Positions 25,515-36,683 are shown, numbered from the stretch's first letter. The stretch is DNA of 64,000 bases from Bettongia penicillata ogilbyi (GCA_023548195.1 JAJHZJ010000532.1:2615725-2679724); one strand, 5' to 3'. The notes: generated from the letters alone by a model not told the origin. A program made the numbers and translations.

Positions 25515-25940
25515 AGTAGTCTGTTCATATCTTTCGGCCATATCCATGGGGATATAGCACTTGATCTTTTATATCTGTTTAAATTCCTTACATTGTTGAG
25601 ATATCATACCCTTTTCAAAAATATTCTACTTAAAAATATTTTCCCCAGTTGACAGCTTCTCTTGTCCTAAAAGCATTGATTTTGTTTTAAGTAAAAACTT
25701 TTCATTTCATGTAATTGAAGTCACTTTTTGTGACTATATCCCTTGTTTCTTTTAAGAATTCTCTTCACCATAGCTGTGAAAGGCTACTGATATTGCTGTT
25801 TTCTAATTTTTGACAGTGTAATTTCTCATATTTAGGTTGTGTATCCATTTTGAATTTATCATGTAATGTGTAAGCTGTTGGTCAAAATCCAATTTCTCTC
25901 AAAATGCTTTTCAATTTTCTCCATAGTTGTTCAAATTAGA
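25515..25940 (-). repeat. LINE-1 fragment, antisense
   Basis: T-rich antisense L1: 'gtttaaattccttacattgt', 'attttgaatttatcatgtaa' and 'ttttcaattttctccatagt' are typical of antisense L1 ORF2. Confidence 0.55.
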
Positions 25941-25944
25941 GACA

Positions 25945-26460
25945 GATAATTTTCAAAAAAAGTAAACGTATTGCTAATAATCATTGAAAAAATGTTCAAC
26001 CTCACTGATAATTAAGTTTGGGGTACAACTTTACAGCTAGAAAATTGGCAAAAGTAATAAAATTAAACTTGATGTTGGTAGATTATAGGGAGAAAGTACA
26101 TGCATTCCCTGCTGGTAAGACTGGCATGCTTATAGAATATTTTTGTAGCGTACAGTGAATTTTACAAAAATAAATGTACTTTGACCTTTATTGTTGGGGA
26201 AATGCCTGGTTTTATAAAGAAAAAAATTATTAAAAATGTTCAAAGATTTTCATGGGAAAATTCTACATAATGTAAAATAAAGTGGAAGCAACCTAAATGC
26301 CCAACAGGGGAAAAGTTAAATAAACCATGATAAATTAGTAGAATGGATAGTACATAGAATGAAATTAACATGGAAAAGTATAAAGAATACTCAGAATCTA
26401 GAAAATAATATGAAAATTAGTCAATATATGATTGTGATGATAGGAAGAAAACAGTCAAGG
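25945..26460 (+). repeat. LINE-1 3' fragment, sense
   Basis: Contains 'aaatgttcaacctcactgat', 'ttccctgctggtaagactgg' and 'gcaacctaaatgcccaacag', the familiar run at the end of L1 ORF2. It abuts the antisense piece head on, which suggests an inverted (twin-primed) or serial insertion. Confidence 0.65.
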
Positions 26461-27960
26461 ATTTATAAAGTGTCATGTATTTTGTTAAGTGTTTCAGAGA
26501 GAAAGAAAAACAATATCTTAACCCCCATATCGCTCACACTCTAATTGGGAGGGACAACGTGAAAAATTATGTTCATAAATCCATATGTGGATTTGTAGTA
26601 GATGGTGATATATCCCATGAGTCCCACAAGTCCCATCTCAAAACAAGGGCCATAGATGGCCCACTTAGTGTATCCGTAGTTAATACATAAACCCAAAAGC
26701 TTGGTGGGATGAGTCAGTGGCTGCTGAAATGGAAAGGGTGACCGAGTGAGCACAAATTTTGTTTTTCATTGAATCTGTGTTCACAGAGAATGAAAAATGG
26801 GTAAGAAAAAATAAAATACATACTGTATAGAGAGGAAGTATTTCAGAGGAAAGGCAGTAAACAGTAGAAGGAATGGGAAAGCTGCAGAAGGTAGAGCTGA
26901 AGTTCATCTTAAAGGAAGTTAGGGAAGCTGAGGGGGGAGATGAGGTAGGAGAGCATCCGGGGCAGGCAGGACAGTCAACTCCAAGGCACAGAGCCAGGAG
27001 GCGGACTGTCAAGTTCAAGAAGGAGGAAGCTTGTCAGAACAAGTTGATCGGAGAGTTCAAGGAAAGGAATAAAGTTTAAGAAGTCTGTGACAGTGGGGGG
27101 CGGTCAGGCTGTGAAGGGCTTTAAATGCAAAACAGAGGATTTTATATTTGATCCTGGAGATAATAGGGAGCCACTGGAGTTTATTGTGTGGGCAGCTGGT
27201 GAACAACTCCCCTACAAAATGAAATATCACAGTAGGAAAATCACTTTGGCAACTGCATGGAGGATGAATTACAGTAGGGAGAGGTTTAAGGAGACAGATT
27301 AATGAGGGCCTCTGAGCCACGGTGATGGACATGGGAGGAATGCTATGAAGGTAGAAAGGCTAATATGACAAATGAAATGACAAGAGATCAGATATGTGGA
27401 GTGAGAGTGAAGAGCTGAAAATGATGCCGAGATTGAGAACCTGGATGTCTAGAAAGTTGGGCAGAGAGAAGGATTTGGGAGTAAAGATAAACTCTGTAAT
27501 GCTGACTTTGAAATACCTGCAGGCCCTCCATCAAAATGGCCAAAAAGCAGTTGGTGGAATGGGACTAATATCGATCAGGTAACCATCTATAAAATGATCC
27601 TTGAGCCCATGGGAGTTGGTGAATTCACTGAGATAGTATAGAGGGAGAGCAGAAAAGGGCCCAGGCCAGAGCCTTTGGTGATACTCACAGTTTAGTGGGC
27701 TATGACACAGAATGAAGGTCCAGTAAAGGAGACTGAGGAGTGGTAACTGGTAGGAATAAAAACAGGATAGAGAAAGGGAGGATCTAGGAAGAGACGACGA
27801 TCAACCATGTCCAAAACTGCGGAGAGATCAGAAAGGAGGATTGTGAAGAAAGGTCATTAGGTTTAGTAAGAAAACAGTGGTAGCCTTGAAGAGGGCAGTT
27901 CCGGTTCAATGATGTAGTGGGAAGTCAGATTCCAGAGAGTTTAGGATGGACAATCCTAAG
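26460..27960 (+). repeat. Medium reiterated repeat, family A, copy 2
   Basis: Most complete second copy of the family at 385-2040, same orientation. It includes 'ctcacactctaattgggagg' at the start, 'gtgaagggctttaaatgcaa' (27110), 'aatagggagccactggagtt' (27162) and the 'aactgcggagagatcagaaa' block (27816). No coding capacity. Confidence 0.55.
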
Positions 27961-28330
27961 GGGAACCTCGAGAAAAGAACCACAAAAGTACTATCCTCAT
28001 TTAATTTCAACGTACCTGGTGACCAAGTAAAGTTAGTTGTTTGTATTGATGTTCCATATTAAGTTCTAATAAAAAACATTTTTAAAGAGAAAAATATTTG
28101 ATTCAGTAGAGTCACTCTTCCTTAAAGGCTTTTCTCCAACATTTTGTCTGCCATGTATATGTCCAAATCAGATGAGATCCCCTGAACGCTGTAACAATAG
28201 AGCTCCTTTTCTCTGATGACCCTCTGATGATTTATATCATGTGCCACATAAAACAGGGAGAAGCATGCTCCCCAAAAGCGTTTAGGACAATCATAGAGGA
28301 TGATATCTAGCTTAGAATTGAAACAGGAGC
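27961..28330. other. Intergenic, nothing recognised
   Basis: No repeat or gene signature that I can identify. Confidence 0.5.
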
Positions 28331-28480
28331 AATTACCAATGGTGGTGAAGTCATCTATGTGCTCCTATTCGCTGATATTCTGCAGATTGTAGAAAATTCA
28401 GGAACACTGAAGAATCTCCTAAGCAAGCTAAATAATTGATCAAGAGTTCTATCTACATGATAAAAACAAGTGGGCAAAGA
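28330..28480 (+). repeat. RTE-type LINE reverse-transcriptase fragment
   Basis: One frame reads VLLFADILQIVENSGTLKNL followed by LSKLNN (about 28358-28437). This fits the F-A-D-D box and following helix of RTE/BovB-like reverse transcriptases, again with the second Asp lost. Short and decayed. Confidence 0.5.
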
Positions 28481-28489
28481 GGAAAGACA

Positions 28490-28660
28490 ACATGGCCCTG
28501 TGGGAAGAAAGTGCTTACAATTGGATGCCAGGATTTGGCCTGGAATTCCAACTCTACCACTTAGTGCCAGTATAATTTTGGGCCTCAATTACCTCATTTA
28601 TAAAAGGAATGGGTGGGCCAGATGATCTCTAATTCCCCTCATTCTCTCATTGTACGATCC
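28490..28660 (+). repeat. MIR, sense
   Basis: 'ggaattccaactctaccact', 'cctcaattacctcatttata' and a 'ggtgggccagatgatctcta' tail mark a sense MIR inserted in the RTE-like region. Confidence 0.65.
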
Positions 28661-29240
28661 TGTGCGGAATACTTATTGCTGAGATGATGCTGGGCAGACA
28701 ATGTAAAGAGATGGCACACTAGTACCTATATCTTGAAAGGACAACATAAATTAGCAAGAACTGAGTCCAGAGCTAAAGAAGTAGACCAGACTGGATTGTT
28801 TTGGTGGAAATTGAACTCTATTTTTAAAGATGCCTTTTCCCTGAGACCAAGTCATTTAAAATGTGTGTGTGTATGTGTGTGTGTGTGTGTGTGTGTGTAA
28901 TTATTCTTCTGGTGATGCTGTATGACTGATTCATGGAATACCACAGTCTGAGAAGCATTCTGGTTGTAGGTTACCCAAAGGGCAATGGAAAGGCACCTAG
29001 CAGGGCAAGCAGGCTGCAATACATTACCAACAAAGAGTAATGTATGAGAAGTGGCTTCAAGAATGTCATCAGAGATGTGTAGGACCAGAAAAGGAGGAGG
29101 GTCATTTAATCTTGTGGAAAGAGCTAGAGAAAACTGATTGTCAGCTTTTGAGTTCCACTGTGATTGAAGTGTTAGAAGATCTAGAGGGAGGCCCCCAGCA
29201 TGTTGTGTAGACTCTCCCTATGGAGGATTGATGGGAGAAC
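28660..29240 (+). repeat. RTE-type LINE fragment with (TG)n
   Basis: A frame near 28968-29000 reads TQRAMERHLAG, close to the TQRAMERRMLG motif at the end of RTE/BovB reverse transcriptases. A (TG)n microsatellite interrupts the element at 28861-28899. The remainder is too decayed to align by eye. Confidence 0.5.
28861..28899. repeat. (TG)n microsatellite
   Basis: About 39 bases of TG with one TATG interruption. Confidence 0.95.
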
Positions 29241-29589
29241 ATGGATGAGAGTTACATAGGAAGAAAAAGCATTCCTAGGATATAATCTGTCCACATTGAT
29301 AGGCCCACAGATTCATTTAAATACCATGTTGAGGTTGGTTTTGGCTGCCATGTCATATTCACCAAAACTCAAATGGATCTCATCCTTTTGGGAGTTCCCT
29401 CCACTATGCCAATCATGAACTACTGCCTGCTCATTCAGTGGGATTCTTGTGCAAGTCCTCCCAAAGTTCACCACAGCAGAGATCCGATCAAGTGGATTTA
29501 TTTTTAAACATTCACTTCCATAAGATTTTGAGTTCTAAGCTTTCTTCCCCTTTCTGCCCTCCCTGATATAGGCTATACTTACACATTCA

Positions 29590-29945
29590 TATTAAACATA
29601 TTTTCACATTAGTAATGTTGTAAAGAAGAAGTAGAACCAATGGGAGAAAAAACAACAGCAACGACAAAGAGAGAAAGTAGTAATGCTCTGATCTGCATTC
29701 AGACTCCAGAGTTCTTTGTCTGGATGTGGCAGCATTTTCCATCATGAGCCTTTGGGAGTTGTCGTGGATCCTCGCCTTGCTGAGAACAGCCAAGTCTACC
29801 CAAGCCGCTCCTCGAACAATGTTGCTGTTACTGTGTACAATGTTCTGGTTCTGCTCACTTCGCTCAGCATCTGTTCGTGTCAGTCTTTCCAGGTTTTTTT
29901 CTGAACTCGGCCAGCTCATCATTTCTTACAGATCAATAGTATCAA
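29590..29945 (-). repeat. LINE-1 3' end, antisense
   Basis: Antisense marsupial L1 end with 'ttgctgttactgtgtacaat', 'gttctggttctgctcacttc' and 'agctcatcatttcttacaga'. Same subfamily as 6130-7085 but less diverged. Confidence 0.75.
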
Positions 29946-29949
29946 GTGG

Positions 29950-31030
29950 ATTTATTTTCTCCTGACATTCTTAGGATACCAGTGGAACACTCTGCCCATC
30001 ACTTATCATCTCACCCACTGCATCCAGGGCCATCCCCAGTTACCTTGACTTTGTCTTGCGACTGGCAACTCTGCCACTTTGACAACTCTGGAGAAGGGAA
30101 TGAGGCTCATGCCTTTAGGCAACTCTGCCCTATTGAAATTCAATTCACTCATGATATCACTGGTCATCTCTGAGAAGAAAGGACCATTTCCACTACTACC
30201 GGGAGCAACAATAACCTCCCTCTTCACATGTAACACACAGCAGTCAATCTCTTTCTGGGATATAGTTTTTTCCCTGCCATCTTTTATTCCTGTTCTTCAG
30301 AGTTCTTCATTGGTTATCTCTGTTACATATATGTTTACATATAACATGCACCTTTCCATGGCCCTTTATATAAGGTTCATCTTTAGTTCTTCAGGGGTGG
30401 CGCTGTTCCAGGCCTTGCTGCCATATACCAATGCCAGAATGATGCTTGTATTGAAAAGATGAGCCTTTGCAGTTATGGAAAACTTGGGGCCAGCGAAAAT
30501 GTTTGTAATTTCTAGAAAGCGAACCAGTCTTGTCTCCTTTCCCTTTTCTACTCTGGACACAGTTCACCATTTATCTGTGCTGTCCGTCCCAGACATGCAT
30601 ACTGTTGGACAACAAACTCTTCATCCATTTGATCCTTCCTATGTGAATGGACAAGTCAAACTCCTTTGAATGGTTACAGATGTTTCTAGGAGACTTCACA
30701 ATGTCTTATATCTGGAGGCAATAAATACAGTGTAATTGGCAAACAGGAGAATGGGTCTAGAGAACTACACAACTGAGGTTGAATTCCTCCTCAACTGGAC
30801 TCCATGCTGGATGTCCTCTATTACAATGGCAAATATTTTTGGAAAACATGTCCCTCTTCTATTTTATGTCTCAGCTAATGTTTATTATCCCAGGGTTATT
30901 GAACAAGATTATTTTTATTGTTATATCATTCAAGAAATCCTGAATGAACTTGATATATTGATGGGAGATCCCTTTTTGTGAAAACATCTGTAAGATTGTA
31001 TTTTCTTCTATCATGTCAATTTTTTTTTGG
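29950..31030 (-). repeat. RTE-type LINE fragment, antisense
   Basis: On the - strand, 30366-30560 reads KFSITAKAHLFNTSIILALV followed by YGSKAW, the thumb/connection motif of RTE/BovB reverse transcriptases (K.KL..N..ILP.L.YG.E.W). The sequence from 30560 to 31030 continues upstream RT material, including a stretch opposite 'gatgggagatccctttttgt'. The part 29950-30300 is less certain and may be a different repeat. Confidence 0.55.
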
Positions 31031-31079
31031 TTGAGAGAAATGATTACTAATAACCAATGATTTGGGGAGATCTAGAGTT

Positions 31080-31500
31080 CCCCCCTTTTTCTAAAGTAAT
31101 GATTTCACTGTCTTGAAGGATTACTGATTATGAGATTGTACTAAAGTTCTTACCAATTTTGTTCAAACCCCACTAGGTGGGGAAGTCATTGTGTTCTACT
31201 CAAGTTTGGGTGGGGAATTTAATTATTTATTTGACTAGATTGCCTAAGACTAGAGGCAACTTAGAAATAAATGACTGCAATCACAGTTCATTTGAATATG
31301 TTCAGCCCCTCACTGTAAAATTCATTTATTCATTAATTGTTAACCAATCAGAACTTATTGCCCCCCCTTAGGGGAAACCGCTCTTCCAATGGGCATATAA
31401 ACTGTGAACCATCACTGTCTTTGGTCCAAGGGGGAGACAGCCAGTTGACCATCCTTTTATTAATAAACACACTGGCATTATTAATAAAATTATGTTATCC
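31080..31500 (+). mobile_element. Candidate solo LTR of an endogenous retrovirus
   Basis: Promoter-like signals are packed in the LTR order: CCAAT boxes at 31344 and 31386, TATAA at 31396, and AATAAA at 31462 about 65 bases after the TATA box. No pol or gag sequence is adjacent and I could not define TG...CA ends or a target duplication. It could equally be an unrelated AT-rich repeat. Confidence 0.35.
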
Positions 31501-31689
31501 AGAAAACATCACATTTTGTATAATTAAATACAATGAGATCTGTTCTCTACATCTTGCAGCCAATTATGATCAATTGTTCCCATCAATATTATTTCTAAAA
31601 GCCTGGTTGTTTCCTACTAATACGTTCAATGAGAATGAACTCAATCTGTGGGTGCCATATCATGCTATTGACTAACAATGAACTTAAAG

Positions 31690-32140
31690 GCAATATATTT
31701 TTCATATGAGAGGTTGTCCAGCTGAGGCTTCCCTATACTGTCTTTGCTGAGCTGTTTTGGGGACCCATGTGTAGGGTTCTACGTTCATCTCCATTGCATT
31801 TTTTATTAGATTCTACCCTTCCTTCCAACTCATCAAAGTCTTAGGATTTCAGTACTGTCATCCAAATACATTGCCTATCTCTTCTACCTTTTGTCACCTG
31901 AAGATTTGATAAGTATGTCATTGAAAACTTCACCTGACTAATGAAACTGTTCAATAGAACAGGACTCCAGATGGAACACTGTGGCTCTGCACTAAAGACT
32001 TCCCTAGAGGTTTGCATCAATCACTATTCTTTGGGTCTGGATGTTCAACTAGTCCTGACGCCACCGAGTAGTACTGTTATCCAGCCAATATACAATCTTG
32101 TCTTGAGAGATTGTAAAATGTCATACTGAAGCAATATTTA
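31690..32140 (-). repeat. Old LINE-like repeat (L3/CR1-type?)
   Basis: Contains 'ttctttgggtctggatgttc' and 'ccaatatacaatcttgtctt', which resemble a conserved old interspersed repeat seen in many amniotes that I associate with L3/CR1. The family is not certain. Confidence 0.35.
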
Positions 32141-32154
32141 TAGCTCCCTATTGC

Positions 32155-32370
32155 CTATGGCAGGTCTGTCCAATCTGTGCCTGCAGCCCACTGGCCACTT
32201 GCTGCATCCAAAGCATTTCTTCTACATACAAAGGATGTTTTCCTCTACATTGTTCCTGGGCCACCATAAGCAGCCCACAGGTTGTGCAGGCTTGATCTAT
32301 AGTATTAAATTTAAACTCATTTGTCTGTCATTCAATGTAGTTCACAATCAACAGTTTTTTCCCTGACCTA
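32155..32370. mobile_element. hAT-like DNA transposon fragment
   Basis: Starts 'caggtctgtccaatctgtgc' and continues 'ctgcagcccactggccactt', the form of the left end of non-autonomous hAT-Charlie-like elements. The right end is not clear. Confidence 0.4.
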
Positions 32371-32529
32371 CACCCAAGATTATGATTTTAAATTAGCTTA
32401 TTGATTATATTTTCATTTACATTGCTGTCATTTCCAATGAGCTAATCCCCCAAATAACAAAGTATCATTAAATGAAATGAAGCAACAAAAGGGCATGAAT
32501 GCATGCCTCATTCCGTACCTACTGTTCCC

Positions 32530-32835
32530 CATCTCTCGGACTGCAGTTTCTTCTGTCAGATGATTGAATGATTCTTGCAAAGCTTATATTATGTGCCAGA
32601 GTTCTAGGCACCTTGGCTATAAAAACAGAAATGACACACTCTCTGGCCTCAACCAGCCTGGATCCTATCAGGCACAACAATATTTTCGCACATGAATACA
32701 AAATATAAGGAACCCCAAAGTAATTTCAAGAAGGGGCACTGGGAGGGGAGGAGCAGGGGATGGAGAGGTGGGTGGTGGTATCTCTTCATATGGGAAGCAA
32801 AGCCTTTAGGCTTCTGAACTTGGAAGGAAGTGTTT
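32530..32835 (+). repeat. Family A 5' fragment
   Basis: Contains 'tattatgtgccagagttcta', 'cagaaatgacacactctctg' and a GA-rich continuation, matching the start of family A copies. Truncated. Confidence 0.35.
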
Positions 32836-32842
32836 ATTTATG

Positions 32843-33070
32843 CTTTGTTCTTGAAGAGAACCATGACATCTGGGAGGTGATACCATGACATGCAAGTGGA
32901 TTGGGTTTAAGTGAGGCAGGGCTGTGCAAAGTCACCAGCCTCACTTTCTCCTCTGGAGCCATTTGGGTCCAGGGGCCAGATATAGATTAGGACAACTGGA
33001 GATGGCCCAGGATGCAGTGGGGGACCTTGGCCTTTTCAAGCTAAGGTCTTTAACAGGTCTCAGTTTGTTC
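32843..33070 (-). repeat. RTE-like 3' tail, antisense
   Basis: Reverse-complement match to the sequence at 36905-37095 and to the 3' half of the two WSINE-like elements: 'ttcttgaagagaaccatgac', 'gtgaggcagggctgtgcaaa', 'ccagatatagattaggacaa'. This is the shared LINE/SINE tail without the tRNA head. Confidence 0.6.
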
Positions 33071-33161
33071 GAGGCAATGCCCATTCAGTGATTAAGGCTT
33101 AATACGAAATGAGGCAGAAAATGGCCTCAAATGTAGAAAACAAAAACAAATAGATCTGGAG

Positions 33162-33348
33162 GGGGAAGGAAGGAAGGAAGGAAGGAAGGAAGGAAGGAAG
33201 GAAGGAAGGAAGGAAGGAAGGAAGGAAGGAAGGAAGGAGGGAGGGAGGGAGGGAGGGAGGGAGGAAGGAAGGAAGGGAGGAAGGAAGGAAGGAAGGAAGG
33301 AAGGAAGGAAGGAAGGAAGGAAGGAAGGAAGGAAGGAAGGAAGGAAGG
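33162..33348 (+). repeat. (GGAA)n microsatellite with GGGA block
   Basis: About 187 bases of almost pure GGAA tetranucleotide repeats with an internal run of GGGA near 33236-33262. The long Pro/Ser/Leu/Phe open frames on the opposite strand are artefacts of this repeat. Confidence 0.98.
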
Positions 33349-33389
33349 TCATGCAGCCCAACTGTTCCTCCTTTTCTACTCACAGAGGC

Positions 33390-33475
33390 TGTTGCTTGTC
33401 CTTTGTTCTTGGACAGGACAATGACATCTGGGAGGTGATATTATGCCATGCAAGTGAAGGAAACTAAGAATTCAA
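33390..33475 (-). repeat. RTE-like 3' tail fragment, antisense
   Basis: A second copy of the tail start: 'tttgttcttggacaggacaa' then 'tgacatctgggaggtgatat'. It parallels 32843-32910, so the GGAA repeat is bracketed by two partial copies in the same orientation. Confidence 0.55.
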
Positions 33476-33589
33476 AGAAGTCTACCCTGAGCATGGTAGC
33501 CAATCCTGCAAAGGCAGAGACAGGAAATGCAACATCATGTACAAGGAACCCTCAGTAACCAGTTTGGCTGGATCAGAGTATGTGAGAGG

Positions 33590-33678
33590 AAATAGGACAC
33601 AACAGGCCAGACTGTGATAGACTTTAAATGACAAATGGAAGAGTTTGTAGTTATCCTAGTGATAACAGGAAGGTCCTA
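33590..33678 (+). repeat. Family A fragment
   Basis: 'tgatagactttaaatgacaa' and 'agttatcctagtgataacag' match the middle of family A (compare 27110-27170). It is truncated by the hAT element that follows. Confidence 0.35.
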
Positions 33679-33681
33679 GAG

Positions 33682-33862
33682 CAGGGGTGGGGAGCCTGTG
33701 GCCTTGAGGCCACTTGTGGCCTTCTAGGTCCTTGGGTGTGGCCTTTTGACTGAGTCCTAGTTTTACAGAACAAATCCCTTCATTAAGCGGGTTTGTTCTG
33801 CGAAGTTTGGATTCAGTCAAAGGGCCACACTTGAGGACCTGGAGGACCACATGCCCTGCCCC
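33682..33862. mobile_element. Fold-back hAT-like element
   Basis: About 180 bases. Left end 'caggggtggggagcctgtgg'; the right end is degraded. Internally the arm 'tgtggccttttgactgagtc' pairs with the reverse complement of 'gattcagtcaaagggccaca', and the arms continue for about 50 bases with roughly 80 percent identity around a short loop ('cattaagc'). The whole element can fold into one hairpin. Relative of 9719-9838. Non-autonomous; no transposase. Confidence 0.7.
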
Positions 33863-33864
33863 AG

Positions 33865-34510
33865 AGCATTGCCTAGTTTATGGACACTTGCTTCAGTTCC
33901 AGTTTTTTGCTACCACAAAGAGACTTTTCCTTTATTCTGCGTTCTTCTTAATTCTTCAGCTCCTGGGGTTCATGTCCAGCAGTGGCATTTTGCATCAAAG
34001 GGTGTGTAGTTTAGTGATTTTTCTAACGGTTAGAAATTGTTTTCCCGAATTTGCAGACCAATTCATCGATCTACCAACAATACACTGCCATGCCTTCTTC
34101 CTGGAGTCCTTCCAACATTTGCCATTTTTTGTCTTTTTTCACCTTTTCCAATCTGATCAGCATGTAAACCTTACAGCTGTTTTCATTTGCATATCCCTAA
34201 TTGTGATCCATCTGAAGAATTCTTTCACGCTATTAATTTCATATATATACATATATGTATGTTTGTATATACACATGTTATACTTATTATTATGAGGTTA
34301 TATATTACATTTCTTCCCTCATAAGATGCCTGTTCGTTTCCTTTGGAGTACTTGGCACGTAGAAACCACTCAGCAGTTACTTTTTGACTTGAACTGACTT
34401 GGTGATTTATCTATTGGGGAAATGACTCTTCTTGTGAATATTTCCATCCATGTATAATTGATCAGATATCAGACCTGCATCAGTCAATCTACTTTTTTAA
34501 TACTGTTTCC
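33865..34510 (-). repeat. LINE-1 3' region, antisense
   Basis: T-rich antisense L1 with 'ttcatgtccagcagtggcat', 'catttgcatatccctaattg' and 'ttttaatactgtttcctact'. A TA-rich stretch at 34244-34310 interrupts it. The 162-codon open frame at 33807-34295 runs against the L1 sense and is not a gene. Confidence 0.6.
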
Positions 34511-34796
34511 TACTAGCCACCTCCCCAGATTCATACGCATTTCACAGAAGACTGATGCATTTCTTTATTGTTCCTGTGTTTCATGTCTTTTTCCATGCTG
34601 CTTGCTACCCAAGAATGGCCTTGACTCTTCCTTTGGCCCCTCGAGCCCACTTCGTGGAGCTTCATTAAGCTTTCCTTGTCTCTCCATGTCATGTAGATGT
34701 GTTCCTCCTGTCAACTCCTGAACATTTAGCACATGTCGATTATTTGAACATTTTCTTATTGCTGTCTTAAAACAATAACACTGTGTCTGTCTCATC
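34511..34796. other. Intergenic, nothing recognised
   Basis: Possibly L2-derived ('cttgtctctccatgtcatgt', 'tttagcacatg') but too weak to claim. Confidence 0.4.
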
Positions 34797-35015
34797 TAGG
34801 CAGCTGGTGGTGCAGTGCTGGACTCGGAGTCAGGCAGACCTGAGGTCACATCTGAGCTCAGTCATTCGCTAGGCAACCCTAGGCAAAGCACTTATTTCAA
34901 AGAAGTGGATAAGGATAGCGCTTACCTCCCAGGATGCTGCGAGATGATATTTGTAAAGCACTTTGCAAACTTGAAAACACAGTTATTATTGCGCAAGCTA
35001 TTATTTTCTTTCCCT
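34797..35015 (+). repeat. Marsupial tRNA-SINE / MIR-like, sense
   Basis: 'aggcagctggtggtgcagtg', 'gactcggagtcaggcagacc' and 'aggcaaccctaggcaaagca' form the head and core of a marsupial SINE; the tail has 'tttgtaaagcactttgcaaa'. Confidence 0.7.
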
Positions 35016-35730
35016 TTGAGGGAGGGTAGGTAGCCGATGGTGCGCTGTCACACATTTAACAACCAGCTCTCTGAAAAAAATATGAACAGGGTACATTTTT
35101 AGGTTTAGTCTGCACTATTGACATTTTCTCGTCACTTTCTTTAAGTCTAGAATTCAAAACAACAGTAAACCAATCCCTGACTTGTAATGCTTGCTGATTT
35201 CCACGTTATAAATGCTCACACTGAAAATTTAACAACTGGCTCTCTTGAGTAGGCAATATGAGTTGGCTCCAGTGCACCTTGGTACCTTGAAAATGAAGTA
35301 ACAGCCCTTCAGCAACCTATGCTGTCATTAGTCTGCTTCTTCCTTCTACTGACCCAGAGCATGATCCTTCCGAGATCTTGTGAGTTGCAGTGACTGAAAA
35401 ATCACGCCCTGTGGCCAATGAACACATCTCCAAACTTATGTAGGTTGTTCTGTAGCCAAGAAATGTATAACCCCATTACAGGGATGTGCTCTGAGACTTA
35501 CCCGCTTGGTAGGACCTGGTCTCTGAGCTCCATTGGCATAGACTTCCAGTCACGCACCACTGCCACACTAGGAGAACTTAAATGAAAGAACGCATAAGAT
35601 AGGAGCTTAATAAAAGTTAAGGGATGGAAAGGAAAGAAAGGCATTCATAAATGAACAAAGATCTGTGGACTCTCTTAAGACAGTTTCTAAATCATGGGGC
35701 ATAGCACTGCACTTCCAGGCAAGGTGAGAA
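35016..35730. other. Intergenic, nothing recognised
   Basis: AT-rich, no clear repeat or gene. It precedes the purine-rich microsatellite. Confidence 0.5.
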
Positions 35731-35974
35731 AAGAAGAGAGAGAGAGAGAGAGAGACAGAGAGAGAGACAGAGAGAGACAGAGAGAGACAGAGAGAGACAG
35801 AGAGACAGAGACAGAGAGAGAGACAGAGACAGAGAGAGAGAGACAGACAGAGAGACAGACAGACAGAGACAGACAGAAAGAGACAGAGAGAGGGAAGGAG
35901 AGAGACAGGGAGAGGGAGGGGGGGGGAGGGAGAGGGAGAGGGGGAGAGAGAGAGACAGACACAGACAGAGAGAT

Positions 35975-36013
<39 letters not shown>

Positions 36014-36228
36014 GGAGAGACAAGGAGAGAGAGAGGGAGAGACAGGGAGAGAGACAGACAGAGACACAGAGAGAGACAGAGAGAGAAAAAGAGAGAGAGA
36101 GGGAAGGAGAGGGAGAGGGAGAGAGAAAGAGAGGGAGAGAGAAAGAGGGAGACAGACAGAAACAGACAGAGAGATAAAGAGAGAGAGAGACAGAGAGAGA
36201 GAGGGAGGGAGGAAGGGAGAGAGAAGCA
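35731..36228 (+). repeat. (GA)n / (CAGA)n microsatellite
   Basis: About 500 bases of imperfect GA, GACA and GGGA repeats, purine-only on the + strand apart from C in GACA units. All long open frames across it (Arg/Glu-rich on +, Ser/Leu-rich on -) are low-complexity artefacts. Confidence 0.98.
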
Positions 36229-36609
36229 AACAAATATAGAATTTGTTTCCAAGGCAAGGTTATTTTTCTGGAGAAAATCAGAGACTTTTACTAAGAGTGA
36301 ATATTATTAAAAGGAAGTAAAGGTGCTGTCCCCTGGTGCAGCATTTTACTGGAGGAGAAGCTCCTCTGGCCTCATGTTTAATGGGAAGAAAAGATCCACG
36401 TTTGAGCGCTGCTATGCCACGTGTTGGTTTGATGTGGATCCTTCAGGACGCTTTATTCTTTTAGGGTTCTATGACCCTCATCTTTGCTAATCCTTAGTCT
36501 CTGGCCGGCTCATCATCCACATCTCACCAAGTTTCTACCCTAAGGCACCTTCTTTCCTCCCTCTATCCTCTCTCTCTCTTAGGTTTAACAATTATCATCC
36601 TTATTCAGG
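36229..36609. other. Intergenic, nothing recognised
   Basis: Sequence between two microsatellites with no signature that I recognise. Confidence 0.5.
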
Positions 36610-36612
36610 TAT

Positions 36613-36683
<71 letters not shown>
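36610..36683. repeat. (TA)n microsatellite
   Basis: About 73 bases of alternating TA with one AA step at 36623, perfectly self-complementary in blocks. Confidence 0.97.

Noticed and set aside
33092..33383. Pro/Ser/Leu/Phe-repeat open frames on the - strand.
   Set aside because: Translation of a GGAA tetranucleotide repeat, no flanking coding sequence.
33807..34295. 162-codon open frame, Phe/Leu-rich.
   Set aside because: Antisense reading of a LINE-1 3' region.
35607..36257. Open frames of about 180-216 codons, Ser/Leu-rich on - and Arg/Glu-rich on +.
   Set aside because: They lie wholly in a GA/CAGA microsatellite; all frames stay open because the repeat lacks stop codons.
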